Part shown: piece after piece, positions 52,879-63,800 of the stretch
How positions within the stretch are numbered: the stretch's first letter is position 1
Layout of the letters: every line of letters begins with the position of its first letter
Assembly (NCBI GenBank): GCA_030849465.1
Contig: JARVLF010000021.1
Location: 186,001-250,000 of the forward strand
Length of the DNA stretch: 64,000 nt
From: Moesziomyces globuligerus
Lineage: Eukaryota > Basidiomycota > Ustilaginomycetes > Ustilaginales > Ustilaginaceae
Direction: 5' to 3'
Translations under genes and position numbers: made by a program
Notes under the pieces: model-generated
The model's database searches: none
Seen by the model: the letters and a program-made list of their open reading frames with translations, nothing else
Told to the model about the DNA's origin: nothing

Positions 52879-53161
52879 TTAGATCTTGGGGTCCTGGACT
52901 GGCTGGTTACCCTGCGAGCCGGGTCCGCCGCGCACATCGTACTCTACAAGCCATTCAACCCATATCACAAAAGCCGTCAGCACCTCATCCCTAACCCTAC
53001 ATAGTGTCTCAGAGCATCGACCTACGCTTGGGGTCCTTGTCGGCGACCTGTTCGCGGCCGGCGGCGTGCGGGAGCTGGGGCTCTCCCTGCTGGGCGCGCT
53101 GCTGGTTGGTCTCGTCGCGCTGGGCGCCCGTGGGCAGCGAATCGTTGAATGTCTTCTCCAT
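52879..53161 (-). CDS. Small hydrophilic protein of unknown function, two exons
   Basis: Unrecognised 66-residue protein reconstructed from exons 53161-53026 and 52943-52879. The 82-base intron has donor GTAGGT, branch-like CTGAC and acceptor TTGTAG. Splicing replaces a short tail and stop by QYDVRGGPGSQGNQPVQDPK and a final Ile before TAA. The whole protein is charged and Gln/Gly/Pro-rich, starts MEKTFNDSLPTGAQRDETNQ, and has no Cys, signal peptide or hydrophobic segment, so it is probably unstructured and cytosolic. The gene model is supported by a TATATATA box 64 bases upstream of the ATG and a perfect CRE palindrome farther upstream. A role in stress response is only a guess from the promoter and composition. 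Confidence 0.65.
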
Positions 53162-53189
53162 CTTTGTGCTAGCTGTAGTGGGTGGGTGC

Positions 53190-53201
53190 TTACATCTGCA
53201 T
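53190..53201 (-). promoter_or_regulatory. Possible three-codon upstream ORF
   Basis: ATG-CAG-ATG-TAA lies 29 bases upstream of the small gene's ATG and just downstream of its TATA box. Whether it is transcribed depends on the start site, which cannot be seen. Confidence 0.35.
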
Positions 53202-53224
53202 CCTCTTCGAATCAAGGAAGGGGG

Positions 53225-53232
53225 TATATATA
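53225..53232 (-). promoter_or_regulatory. TATA box of the small spliced gene
   Basis: TATATATA, 64 bases upstream of the ATG at 53161. The sequence is palindromic, but on the other strand the nearest start codon (EBP2) is over 330 bases away, so the minus-strand assignment is preferred. Confidence 0.6.
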
Positions 53233-53292
53233 CCTTCGACTGGGGCGTTCGGTCGAAGGGGGGAGGGGAGGATGAGTTGGCATGGCGCTGTT

Positions 53293-53300
53293 TGACGTCA
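53293..53300. promoter_or_regulatory. CRE palindrome (TGACGTCA)
   Basis: Perfect ATF/CREB-type site inside a 12-base palindrome (TTTGACGTCAAA), about 60 bases from the TATA box and 130 from the small gene's ATG. In fungi such sites bind bZIP factors of the Atf1/Sko1 group. It could also serve EBP2 on the other side. Confidence 0.6.
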
Positions 53301-53565
53301 AACCCGCAGTGCGCTCACCCATATCCTGCAAGCCAAAGCTGCAACGCTGATTCAACACGCGCCAGTTTACCCGGACATCTCGCTCTAACACGCTACAAAG
53401 CCCAAAAAGCTGGATGACTAACGAGGTGGTAATCAGCCTCGCAAGGGGCTCAGGAATTTTGGCGGTTGGGGAAATTTTCGTTTTTCTACCCACCGCCTTC
53501 TCCACGCGCCCTCAAACTCCACCTTCCCCCACCGCATCGTTCCGCCAATCGCTATCATATCTACG

Positions 53566-55245
53566 ATGCCGGCCACGCCGACCTCTACGCCCAAGAAGGG
53601 CAGCACCGCGAGCGCCGCTGGCACGCCAGCGGGCTCGCCGTCCACGTCGACACCCAGCCGCATGACGCGCGCCCAGGCGCGCGCCTCGGGCGTCAAGATC
53701 AAGACCCCCTCGCCTCTCAAGAAGACCTCGACGCCCAAAGCGACGCCCAAGACGCCGAGGTCCAAGTCGACCACCGAAAGCCCCGAAGCCGCCTCGCCCT
53801 CCAAGAAGACCAGCCCCGCCAAAACGGCGCCCGCGACGCCGACCAAGTCGCCCAAGACGAGCCCCAAGGCGGTGCCGGCGAGCCACGCCAAGCTGGCCCG
53901 CAAGCCGACCTCGGCGCTCGCCACGGCCGAGCCCATCGTCGCCGAGTACTCCGACCCGGAGGAGGAGGAGGAGTCGGATGTAGAGGTGGACGAGGAGGAC
54001 GAAGAGTCGGATGTCGAGGAGGGCCAGGATGTCTCTGCCAAGGGCATGGAGAGGCTCATGGCGGCGCTGGGCGACGACGGCCTCGACGAGGTCGACATGG
54101 CTGCGCTCGATGAGCTCGCCGGCGAAGACGACGAAGAGGACGACGAAGATGAAGATGAAGACGACGAGGAAGAGGAGGATCTCGAGGAGCAGGACGATGA
54201 GGACGACGTCGAGGAGGACGTCGAGGAGGATGACGAGCTTCCGCGCGTGGTGCCCAACGCGAACGGGGACACGCTTGCCGCCTCGATCGCGCGCAGCGGT
54301 CTTGTGCCCGAGGCCTCAGCTTCCGACGACGAGGAGGAGGAAGATGAGGAGGAGGAAGAGGAGGACGAGGAGGAGGCGATCGCATACGAGGATCTTCCGG
54401 ACGACGTGGAGCTGAGCGAGGCGGCCAAGGCGTCGCGCGTGCAGCGGATCAAGATCAACAACGAGGCGGCGCTGCGTCGCATCGCGTCGGACATTTCGCT
54501 CGACACTGCCACGTCGAAGCTTCCGTGGATCGAGACGATGCGGATTGTGTATCCCACCACCGTTTCGTCGCTCGTCACTGACGTTGAAAACGATCTTGAG
54601 CGGGAGCTTGCGTTCTACAAGCAGGCTCTGCATGCTGCGGTGGAGGGGCGTAAGTTGGTCGAGACTGCGGGCGTTCCATTCTCGCGACCGGGCGACTACT
54701 TTGCCGAGATGGTCAAGACGGACGAGCACATGGAGCGGATCCGACAGAAGCTGCTCGATGAGACTGCGGCGATCAAGGCGAGCGAAGCGGCCAAGAAGCA
54801 GCGCGAGCTCAAGAAGTTTGGCAAAAAGGTGCAGGTGGAGAAGCTGCAGCAGCGGATCCGGGACAAGAAGCAGCTCAACGAACGCATCCAGGGTCTCAAG
54901 CGTAAGCATGGCGATGCCAACGACGACGACGATGGTGCAGAGTTCGACGTCAGGCTCGAGGAGGCTATTGGAGACAAACCCACAAAGCCAAAGAAGTCTA
55001 GGGAGGCTACGGGCAAGTCGAAAATGCCAAGGACCGCTAGAGACGCAAAGTACGGCTTTGGTGGCAAGAAAAAGTACTCCAAGAGCAACACGGCCGAATC
55101 CACAAACGACTTCAGCGTTGGTCCCACCAGAGGCGCTAGAGGCTCCAAGCCCAACAAGCACGTCTCGGGCAAGGCTGGCTTCCGACCAAAACAGAAGTCC
55201 GGCGCCGCAAAGAGACCAGGCAAGGCAAGACGCGCCGGCCACTAA
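53566..55245 (+). CDS. EBP2: EBP2-type rRNA processing protein (60S ribosome assembly)
   Basis: Nucleolar factor for 27S pre-rRNA processing and 60S subunit assembly. The product has 559 residues. The N-terminal 130 residues are Lys/Ser/Thr/Pro-rich. Residues about 130-285 are strongly acidic, with long Glu/Asp runs. The conserved EBP2 domain starts near 310: STSKLPWIETMRIVYP-like sequence, DLERELAFYKQALHAAVEGR, GVPFSRPGDYFAEMVKTDEH, then a coiled coil (AAKKQRELKKFGKKVQVEKL). It ends with a Lys/Gly-rich tail (KYGFGGKKKYSK, GFRPKQKSG). Yeast Ebp2 has 427 residues; the extra length is in the acidic N-terminal half. The start is the first ATG of the frame. Confidence 0.95.
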   Translation: MPATPTSTPKKGSTASAAGTPAGSPSTSTPSRMTRAQARASGVKIKTPSPLKKTSTPKATPKTPRSKSTTESPEAASPSKKTSPAKTAPATPTKSPKTSPKAVPASHAKLARKPTSALATAEPIVAEYSDPEEEEESDVEVDEEDEESDVEEGQDVSAKGMERLMAALGDDGLDEVDMAALDELAGEDDEEDDEDEDEDDEEEEDLEEQDDEDDVEEDVEEDDELPRVVPNANGDTLAASIARSGLVPEASASDDEEEEDEEEEEEDEEEAIAYEDLPDDVELSEAAKASRVQRIKINNEAALRRIASDISLDTATSKLPWIETMRIVYPTTVSSLVTDVENDLERELAFYKQALHAAVEGRKLVETAGVPFSRPGDYFAEMVKTDEHMERIRQKLLDETAAIKASEAAKKQRELKKFGKKVQVEKLQQRIRDKKQLNERIQGLKRKHGDANDDDDGAEFDVRLEEAIGDKPTKPKKSREATGKSKMPRTARDAKYGFGGKKKYSKSNTAESTNDFSVGPTRGARGSKPNKHVSGKAGFRPKQKSGAAKRPGKARRAGH

Positions 55246-55532
55246 CGGCTCTTCGCCCTCGCAAAACCCCTGCTCCGATCCACGCATTCTTCACTACGTT
55301 CCACTGCAATTTTCTACCGTCACACTTCACATTCGACCGCTCGACGGGCAAAGGCTGGATGCAAGACTGAATGAGGGATTGAGCAAAGAGTACAGATGCG
55401 AGAAAATGCGGGAGAGCCAGACTAGCCAGGACCGAGAGAAGACGTGAGACGAAAAAGGTATGCTGGGGGGCGTGCGCATGGAATCATGCGTGTATGGGGT
55501 CGTAAATCTATCTTGAGCCAAACAGGGGCCCA

Positions 55533-57590
55533 TCAAGCCTTGACTGCGCTCTTGTTGACAGCCGAACCGCCGAAGAGCTTCTTCTTCGCCTTGGGCTTTG
55601 CGGCCGCCGCCGAGTTGGCCTCACCGACATCGTCCTTGAGCGATGCACGACGCAACGCCGCAGCAGCTGCCGAGATCTCGCGCTGGTCGCCAACGTCGGT
55701 AGCCTTCGAGTTGCGGCGCGAAGCGTTGTGCGGCGACAGCACAGGCTGAACGCTGCTGCCGCCGGGCCCGCCGAGCGGGATGGCGAGGTCCTGGCAGGTG
55801 GGCGGAGCGAGCTCGGCACAGGCGACGTGCGTCTTGTAGGGACAGTCGTCGCAGTCCATAAACGGCTTCCAACCCATGCGCTTGCCACAGACCCAGCACT
55901 TTGCGAGCGCGTTGGCGAGCATGACTGCAGGCGGGAGCAGGCTCGGATAGCTGCTCGCGTGCTGGTGTGCGCTCGAGCCCGCGACCGCCTGCTGGGCGGC
56001 TGCGGTGACCGAGGCGGGGCGGCGCGTGCCGTTCTTGACGAGCGTGAATCGGTGGCAAAGCGGCACGGGCTCGACGACGCCCGAGCCGACCGAAGCGATG
56101 GTAGCAAGGGCGATGGACGCGTCGGGGCGGTGGGTGCGTGCGGTCATGAACGACTGCATGGCCGACGCATCTGCCGATCCTCTGCGTGCCGGGATGAGCA
56201 AGGGCGAATCGCTCTGGCGCAGCGTGCGCACCGTGAGCGTGGACGCACGCTCGTCGAGCATGGCAAGTGGAGCATGGCGCTGGGTCATCTTGGAGGAGCG
56301 CACGACCGAGGTGCTGTAGTCGCTCTCGGCGTAGTCGACGTTCTCGAGCAGGCCGGCCTCGGAGTCCTGGCGGATGCGCTCGGCAGCCGCGCCGGGGGAA
56401 GCGAGCCAGCTGCGGTTGATGCTGGGAAGCCCGTCGGTTGCATCGTCGCTCCACCAGGGATTGCCGTGGCCCGAGACCTTGAGTGTGCTTGTGGAGGAGC
56501 CCTTGATGGTGCCGGGTGACTTGGGATCGTCGGCCTCGATGCCGATCTTTTCGAGCGCGGCGAGCGCCTCTTCGATCTCGTCGCCACTGTCGTCCGAGTG
56601 CGAGTCGGAGTGAGCGCCGCCGAGCTTGAGGGCGCCGTTGAAGCTCGGAAGGCGTGGAGGAGCGGCACGCTTGAGCTTGGTGCCCATGATGGATTGGATG
56701 GTGGCGCCTCGGACGCTTCCGATGGCGTATCGGTTTTCCGCCTCTTCGCGCATGAGGACCTCGCGCTCAATGTCGCGCAGCCTCGAGACGACCTGGCGCA
56801 TCTCGGGACGGTCGCGCGGGTCCTCTTCGACGCAGTCGAGGGCGAGCTGGATGAAGGCATCGGGACAGCCTTCGGAGGCCATCTCGCGCACCTCGTCGGC
56901 GTCGAGGCCGAAACTGGGGATGGTGCGCTTGAAGGTGTGGGAGTCCACGAGGTGGCGCGAAGCGATCTCGGCAAAGATGACGCCGAGGGAAAAGACGTCC
57001 GAGGGGAGGCTGAAGTCGACGCCGAGGAGGATTTCGGGGGACATGTAGCCGTCTGTGCCGCAGTAGCTGATTCTGCGCATCTCGTCCTCGTTGCGGGCGG
57101 CGATGCGGGCGAAGCCAAAGTCGCAGACCTTGATACGCTCGTTGGCGGTGATGAGGAGGTTTTCACCCTTGAGATCGCGATGCATGCAGTTGCGGGCGTG
57201 AAGGTAGGCGAGGGCCCTTGCCATGTCCATGGCGAAGCTGATGCGGAGGCGCCAGGGGAAGGGCTTGGAGTGATCTGCAATGTAGGAGCGGACGTTGCCG
57301 CCGACGAATTCCGAGATGATATAGATCCTGCCGTCGATGCCTGGGCTCTTAGTGAGGCCGATGTACTGGACGATGTTGGGATGGCGGGCTTCCTTCATGA
57401 GGACGCATTCGCGCTCAAAGTACTTTTCGACGTCGTAGGTGTTGTTTGGGAGGACCTCCTTGATGGCGACCTCGGTGCCGAGGTATTCGCCCTTGAAGAC
57501 GACGCCGAAACTGCCGCCGCCGATGCGGACCCAATCTCCGCCATTGGGCCCGGAGAGGTCGGCAAAGTTGATGACGTCGAACCTGTCCAT
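55533..57590 (-). CDS. TKL-group protein kinase with C-terminal C1 zinc finger
   Basis: Predicted Ser/Thr (possibly dual-specificity) kinase of 685 residues. The kinase domain spans about 15-285: Gly loop GGGSFG at 24-29, lysine K44 in VAIKEV, catalytic loop HRDLKGEN with D139, DFG at 157-159, and GTDGYMSPE in the activation segment. HRDLKGEN and the substrate lobe resemble tyrosine-kinase-like (LISK/MLK-type) kinases. A Ser/Thr-rich linker follows. A C1-type zinc finger lies at the C-terminus, with H513, C565, C568, C580, C583, H588, C591 and C599 in the right order. The spacing from H513 to C565 is 51 residues instead of the usual 12, so a loop of about 40 residues is inserted. The start is the ATG directly before the kinase domain. 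Pathway unknown. Confidence 0.88.
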   Translation of the reverse strand: MDRFDVINFADLSGPNGGDWVRIGGGSFGVVFKGEYLGTEVAIKEVLPNNTYDVEKYFERECVLMKEARHPNIVQYIGLTKSPGIDGRIYIISEFVGGNVRSYIADHSKPFPWRLRISFAMDMARALAYLHARNCMHRDLKGENLLITANERIKVCDFGFARIAARNEDEMRRISYCGTDGYMSPEILLGVDFSLPSDVFSLGVIFAEIASRHLVDSHTFKRTIPSFGLDADEVREMASEGCPDAFIQLALDCVEEDPRDRPEMRQVVSRLRDIEREVLMREEAENRYAIGSVRGATIQSIMGTKLKRAAPPRLPSFNGALKLGGAHSDSHSDDSGDEIEEALAALEKIGIEADDPKSPGTIKGSSTSTLKVSGHGNPWWSDDATDGLPSINRSWLASPGAAAERIRQDSEAGLLENVDYAESDYSTSVVRSSKMTQRHAPLAMLDERASTLTVRTLRQSDSPLLIPARRGSADASAMQSFMTARTHRPDASIALATIASVGSGVVEPVPLCHRFTLVKNGTRRPASVTAAAQQAVAGSSAHQHASSYPSLLPPAVMLANALAKCWVCGKRMGWKPFMDCDDCPYKTHVACAELAPPTCQDLAIPLGGPGGSSVQPVLSPHNASRRNSKATDVGDQREISAAAAALRRASLKDDVGEANSAAAAKPKAKKKLFGGSAVNKSAVKA

Positions 57591-58660
57591 CTTTGGCGAG
57601 TTAAGCGCGGATGGTTCTTGCGAGGCTAGGCGGCTGGCTTGAAGAGCAGCGCAAGCTCTTGTGGTGGATGCTGGAGCGCGTGCCTAGTGGTCGTGTTGGG
57701 ATCGTGAGAGGATTGCAGACTGATGTGCGAATCGTACGGCGCGTAGAGGCCGAGGCGAGCGGAAGAGAAAGGTCAGCCTATGAGACCGAGGTAGCGAGCG
57801 GGAAGGTGCGAGAGAGACAGGACTGGGGAAGGATGCGATGGATGACGTTGGTGGGGAAAGGGCGTATATATTGATGGAGTTGAAAGGGCTCGGGTGGAGC
57901 AGAAGCCGTCGGAGGATGACGAGCCGGTCGTACCGGTGGCTCCGAGGCGATACTTACGGATGTAGAAGCGATACTGAATGCGGAGTGGAAGGGAGGAAGG
58001 AAGCAAGGAAGCAAGGAAGCAGAGAAGGAGGTGTCGGAGATGAGGACAAGGTTTGTGAATCTTGGCGGGTTGCAGCGGCGGCGAGATCGACGGGCGCTTG
58101 GGAGTTAAGATTAAGGCGGGAGCGGCAAAAGTGTCGGTTGCGATTGGATGGTGGCTAGAGAGGGACCAAGAGAAGGGGACTGGAGCGTGGTGCTGGAAGT
58201 AGATTGGGCGGTCGAGTGCGTGTCGAATGTGGACGGCAGGCGGAGTTGGTGGAGGAAGCGGAGGAAGGGCCGACGGTGGAGACAGCGAGCGCAGCAGAGT
58301 AGAGACGCTGGACAGACAGGAAATGCAGCGAGGGACGTCCCGGATGCGGAGTGTGCTGAGGAGGAAGGAAGGAAGAGGATGAGGATGGCGAGGTGGGTGT
58401 TGAGAGGAAAGACAAGCGTGCTGGCTGGCTGGGGGAGAACGCGCTTTTTCCAACAGCCTGGCAGGGGGCAGAAGTTGGAGTTGCTGGCGGAGATGTAAAT
58501 ACGGGATGGATGGACAAGCGCAGCGAAACCGAGCTGGACGCTTGAGAGAGCAAAGGCGGAGGTGTGAGGAGGAGAAGGGCCAAGGAGGGGGAGCGAGGGG
58601 TGACCAACACGGCGATGGCTAGGCTAGGCTGTGTTTGTCAGGGGCCGACTGCTCGCGGCC

Positions 58661-58720
58661 TGCGTTTGACTGCGTTGGACTGCGTCGGACTGCGTCGGAC
58701 TGCGTTTGGCTGCGTCTGCC
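58661..58720. repeat. 10-nt minisatellite (tgcgtcggac and variants)
   Basis: Six head-to-tail 10-nt units differing at positions 6-10, in the intergenic region upstream of the kinase. Confidence 0.92.
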
Positions 58721-60363
58721 TCTTTCCAAAAAGGCAGGCGAGGCAGTAACTGAGTGCGAGACCCTGCGCCTGAGAGCGGCTGCAATGATGCAGCTGCACA
58801 ATTTGGCAGTCGCGGAGGCTGAATCGCAAGCCAAAAAAAAAAATCCAAGCTGGCCCAAAGCGGATGGCGCGACGGAGGGCCCGACAGATGGCTTGGTTGG
58901 CTCAGCTCAGACCGACACTTTGCAGGCTTGGATCGAACTCGAGGCCCCACCACGGTGATTTCATCCAGAGCTACGGAGCGCCCACTCGAGCAGAAGAAGC
59001 CCTGAGCTGCGTCGATCGGAGGCGTCTAGCCGCTGCTGCTACTATTGTACACGGAAAAGAAGGCGGTCAACCCACTGGAGCTTTTGGGGTGCGCGGAAGC
59101 ACGGGACGCTCGCCGGCTTAAGAATATCCGATGTCGACTTCACTCGCTATCGAAGGGTTTGGGACCTCGATAGCAGCGTGATATGACATGGGCCGACGTC
59201 ATGACAAGCTTTGTTTCGGTCTGCGGAGAGTCTTGTTGATGCTGTTGGCCGTTAATGCATGCCCCTCGATGCTGTAAACAGGCTCAACTTGCATCGTTGA
59301 CGTCTTCGCTCCTCGTAGAAGCGTAGTGTGAGCCAGCAAGAGGCATAGCCCAGCTCGCTTCAGGCTCAGAGCGAGGAGGAGCTTGGCTCTTCATAAGGTT
59401 GGTTGCGTCACTCAGGGGTAGCCAGAAATCTTGTCGGCAGAGACCAACACGGTGTCAGTCTCGGCTGCAGTTGAACAAAAAAATAAAAATAAAAATGAAA
59501 GCGAAAAGCAACACGATCTGGCTGCACACTGCAGTGCAGGCGCTTTCGCCTTGACAGGGGCTTCTCGGGAGCAGCCCGCCGGGCAGCCATCAGGCAGGCA
59601 CGCGTCAAGCTGGCCACGGCTTGTAGCTGCAAACTGCCAACCTCCACAACAACACAAAGCCACGCAAACGTCGACGGATGCACAACTCGGACCCCTCACG
59701 TGCAGTTGTCCGGCATGGCACTGCAGCACCACGTCGCTTTAGTGAGAAAAGGAGCTTCATCATCGAACCAGCTCAGCTTTGGCGGAGGGCGCTCCACACT
59801 GATGACGGCCGCAGTCAAGGAGGGGACGAGGGGCTCAGCTAGCCAAGACCGCAAGGGGCACTTTTGAGCCCGCCCGAGGGTTGGCCGACCTTTCCAAATT
59901 CGGCGTGGCCAAAAACCGAGACGCGTCCAGTGCACGCCTTTGGCGCGTGGCATAGAAGTTACTTTGACGCATTCGCACAGCTCGGTCGCATCAAGATCTA
60001 TTTGGGATCCCCCCATCGTCCAGGCACACTCCGCACGAGCTTCAGCATCTCATGCTACGGTCCGGGCATATGCATGCTGCGGAGAGTCTCCATACCATCA
60101 GAGTCCGTCGCGCGGATAAAGCGCTCGGGTGTGAGAAGAACAGGAACCAGTGGGTCGGAAGGGTTCCGATGGCCTGGCCAAGTGCGAAAAATGAAAACAA
60201 AAAAGCGCGGCAGGGCTGCATGCCACCCCTATCCTGGTGTCACGGCTTGGCTCAACCACCCTGATGCGACTGCACCCTCGATTGAGCAGCCTCCTGAGCC
60301 CGCCTTCATCCTCGCATTGCTCACATCCAGCCCTAGCCTCGCAGCTCGGGAATGCCGACGCTC

Positions 60364-60402
60364 TAAGGAGACCGGCAGCAGCAGCAGCAGCAGCAGCACT
60401 GG
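60364..60402. repeat. Short CAG/AGC microsatellite
   Basis: About seven AGC units in noncoding DNA roughly 430 bases upstream of the kelch gene. Confidence 0.8.
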
Positions 60403-60823
60403 CCCCTTTCCCACACCGCGCCCGCCCGTCCGCACGCTGCAGCTTCCAGCCCGCAATTTAGCTTTCCCGCGCTTTGGCTCTGAGTTGCATTCGCATTCCG
60501 AAGCTCGACGGCTGCATCCACATGCATCCGACTCAGAGCCACCACTCCTCCAGCTGCTGCCTCATCCTTCATCCATCCTCTCCGCCGAGAATCTCTTTGC
60601 ACTGCATCTCCATCTCCATCGTCGTTCTCAGCCAGCCTCGTCGTCCTCGTCCTCTTGCTTCCATATCGCTCGCCTCTCGGCCCCGTACATCACCCTTCCT
60701 AGACACCAACGGCGTGCAGCCTCCGTCTCCGACTTCATACGGGTGCCTCCAAGCTTGTGCTCGCCGCGACGAGCGCGCCCATCTCATCTGGCTGCATCCC
60801 CACCCGTCCCACAGCCTACACAG

Positions 60824-63800
60824 ATGCTCGTCCGACCGACCGCCATCTCGGCCAAGCGTCCGTCTACGCGCACGACGCCGACACGCTCCACCTCTCGCTA
60901 CGTCTGGCTCCTAGCCCTGTCCATCCCTCTCGCCAGCCTCGCATCAGCACAGTCGGTCGCACAAGCCATTCCAGCACGATGGGGTCAGGCCTCGGCACTC
61001 GTAGGCTCTCTCTTCGTCGTCCAGGGTGGTAAGACGCAGGGCACCACTGGCGGCGGCTTCACATACAGCTCAGCTCCAAGCGATGCGCACATGTACGCTC
61101 TCGACCTCTCCGCATCCTTTTCGCTCGCATCTCCACCCTGGCAGGCGGTCTCGCTCGGCGAGTCAACGGCTGCGGCTCCTGCAGTCTCCTTCCACACCAT
61201 CTCTCCCCTCAACTCCACATCACTCCTTCTCTTTGGGGGAGATGGAAGCCCGACAGTTCCCGTTCAAACCAACAACGACTCCGCCTTCATCCTCAACCTC
61301 GGCGGACCCGCATCCAACCGCACCATCAGCTACCTCCCCGTGCCTGCCTCCTGGAATCAGCCCATGCGCAGGGTCTATCACACCAGCGAGGCAAATGGTC
61401 GCGGCTCAGTCTGGATTCTCGGAGGCGAAAAGGCAGACGGCTCAGGACTCACCCTCGACGAGCGTTGGAGCATCGACACCTCTGCTTCCTCTCCACTCTT
61501 CCAGCTCGCTTCCACTCCCCCTCCCGGCAGCCTGGTCGGATCCACCTCCACTCTTCTCAGCGATGGAACGCTTCTCCTCCTCGGTGGCATCGACACCTCT
61601 GGTCAGCTCCAGTCCATGCAGAACATCTACTCCTACTCCACCACCTCTAACACCTGGACGCAGACTGCTACACAGGCGGCTGCCAACACCACCGACTCCT
61701 CCTCTCAGAAGCGCGCTCCCGTCTTTCCCGCACCCCGCCGCGACCACGTTGCCGTCAGCCTGCCAAACCAGCGCCTCTTCATTCAGGGCGGCGCCAGCCA
61801 GGATCTCTCCACTGTCTTCAGTGACGCCTGGATCCTCGACTGGAGCGTCAACCCGCCCGTATGGACCCAGATCGACTCCACCAGCGGGCCAGGCGCACGC
61901 TTCGGCCACTCGGCCGTCGCCTACGGCAGGGAAATCCTCATCTCGTTCGGATGGGCGGGCGGCAATGCCGCTCCCACTGGCGTCCACGTCTTCGATGCGA
62001 CCACGCTCACCGCCGACTCCTCCTTCAGGGGCAGCTGGAGCGGCGGAACCTGGTCTTCCTCCACCTACACACCCGACCCGCAGATGTCTCGTCCCGCCCC
62101 GGGCAAAGGCTCCTCGCCTGGTTCGTCATCAACCAGCAATGGTTCCAGCTCGAGCTCAGGAGGTACCGCCAACACCGACGGCGGCACTGGCTCGGCTGAC
62201 GACGGCACCGGCACTACCTCTGGCAGCTTTCCCACCGGGTCCGCAACACATGGCGATGGCGACAGCAGCAGCAGCGGTACCAGCGACGGCGCCAAGGCCG
62301 GCGCAGCGATTGGCGCGATCCTCGGTGCTGGCCTCGTCGTCGGTGCTGGATACGCCGTCTACCGCCGGCGCTCGCTCAACAACTACCGACGCTACGGCCG
62401 CGGCTCGCCTGGCGTGCTCGGTTTCGCTGCTCGACGTGGCGATGGCCCGTCAGACGACGACTACCTCATGGAGAAGGGCTTCATTCAGGGAGACTATGAC
62501 AGACCATACCATCGTACCGAGGGCGCGGCGCCGCTTACTGGCGGCGTTGCGTACGGCCGCAAGCGCGCGCGCAACGAAGGCTCGCCTTGGACAGCGGGCA
62601 ACGTCGGACACGCCATGGAGGGGTCAGGACCGCACTTCCGCGAGCGCATCGCCATCCTCGCCGGCCGAGGCAAACGCGATGCTCACGTCGCCCCGCGTGT
62701 CGACATGCTAGCCGACGAGGGCGACGGCAACAGTCTCTTCCGTCCCCTTGCCTCTGTGGATCGTCTTCCCACCTTCGACCACGACGACGACGATGACAAC
62801 GAGGAAGCCGCCAACCTGTGGCACGACCGCCGCATGCGCGAGCACTCCTACATGCATGTGGGCGACCAGGATCTCTCCTGCGGCGACCTCGGACGCCTGC
62901 AGCACGATGATGACGCCGCCGAGCACGAATACTCGCCGTTCGAGGATCGGCCCGAGGAAGCACGCGGGTTTGGATTCGCCGCTGCCGTAGGCGCGCATGG
63001 CTATGGGCAGCTCGCCGATCGCGAGCAAGATCCATTCGATGACACGCGCCGCTCGGACGATGAACGGTCCGACGTCGACACACACGAGGGCGGCGCCTCG
63101 TCGGGGCCGTCGCTGCAGTCGCACAGCACGGCGAGTCGGAGCGACGTGCCGAGCTCATCCAAGTCGTCCGACGCACTCTCCTCTGGCGCGCTCGTCTCTT
63201 TCTCGGACGCGAGCCACGGCCGACGGGCTAGCAGCAACATGATGAAGCGCAGCCCGACGTGGTGGGACCGATTCATGGGCAACTCGCTCCTCGAACGCAG
63301 TGCGTCCGGCCGGTTGCTGTCGGGTCCGAATGCGGCCATGCCCATCCGGGATCCGGCGCCGCCGCCCGTGAGCGGGCTCGAGGCGATCCGCGAGTCGCCG
63401 CGCTCGCGCGAGGTCTCGGAGCAGAACCCGTTCGCAGACGGCGTGGGGCTGGACGAGCACGGCCGACGCACGGGGTCGGAGGCGGTGGGGCACGAGCAGG
63501 GACCGTCGATCTCGAGCGTGGGGTCGGCGCGGACGGGGGCGTCGTCGCACTTTGAGTCGCGGCTGCGCAACATGGATGTAATCCAGCGCGTGCGCACGGG
63601 GAGCAGCCGGCGCACCTACTCGATGCGCACGCGCAGCAGCGTGAGCGACAACGAGAGCGACCCTGCGCTCAGCCGCGCGCCGACGCTGCTCAGGCCGCGC
63701 AACATCGCCTCGAGCGAAGCGGTGGATCGGCTCGACGAGGACGAGGCACACGAAGAGGTGGTGTGGAAGCCCGAGCTGTGGTCTGGTCGGGACGCTGCGC

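Larger units (their letters stand above)
57591..60823. other. Long divergent intergenic region (kinase / kelch protein)
   Basis: About 3.2 kb. A TATATAT element at about 57866-57872 could serve the kinase. A purine-rich GGAAGCAA repeat lies at about 57993-58020 and a 10-nt minisatellite at 58661-58720; there are A-rich runs at about 58835 and 59478-59500. Open frames at 59400-60000 and elsewhere show no domain. A C/T-rich leader precedes the kelch gene. Nothing else is supported. Confidence 0.45.

Noticed and set aside
52988..53000. Two CCCTAA-like units resembling telomere repeat
   Set aside because: Only about two units, inside the intron of the small gene; expected by chance and no subtelomeric signs.
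53173..53193. GTAAGC...ACAG pair just upstream of the small gene's ATG as a possible first intron
   Set aside because: It would be only about 21 bases long, too short to be spliced; the sequence is read as leader with a possible mini upstream ORF.
61026..62711. 561-codon plus-strand open frame overlapping the kelch gene
   Set aside because: Ser/Pro/Ala/Thr-rich shadow frame; the real gene is the frame from 60824, which has kelch motifs and runs off the window.
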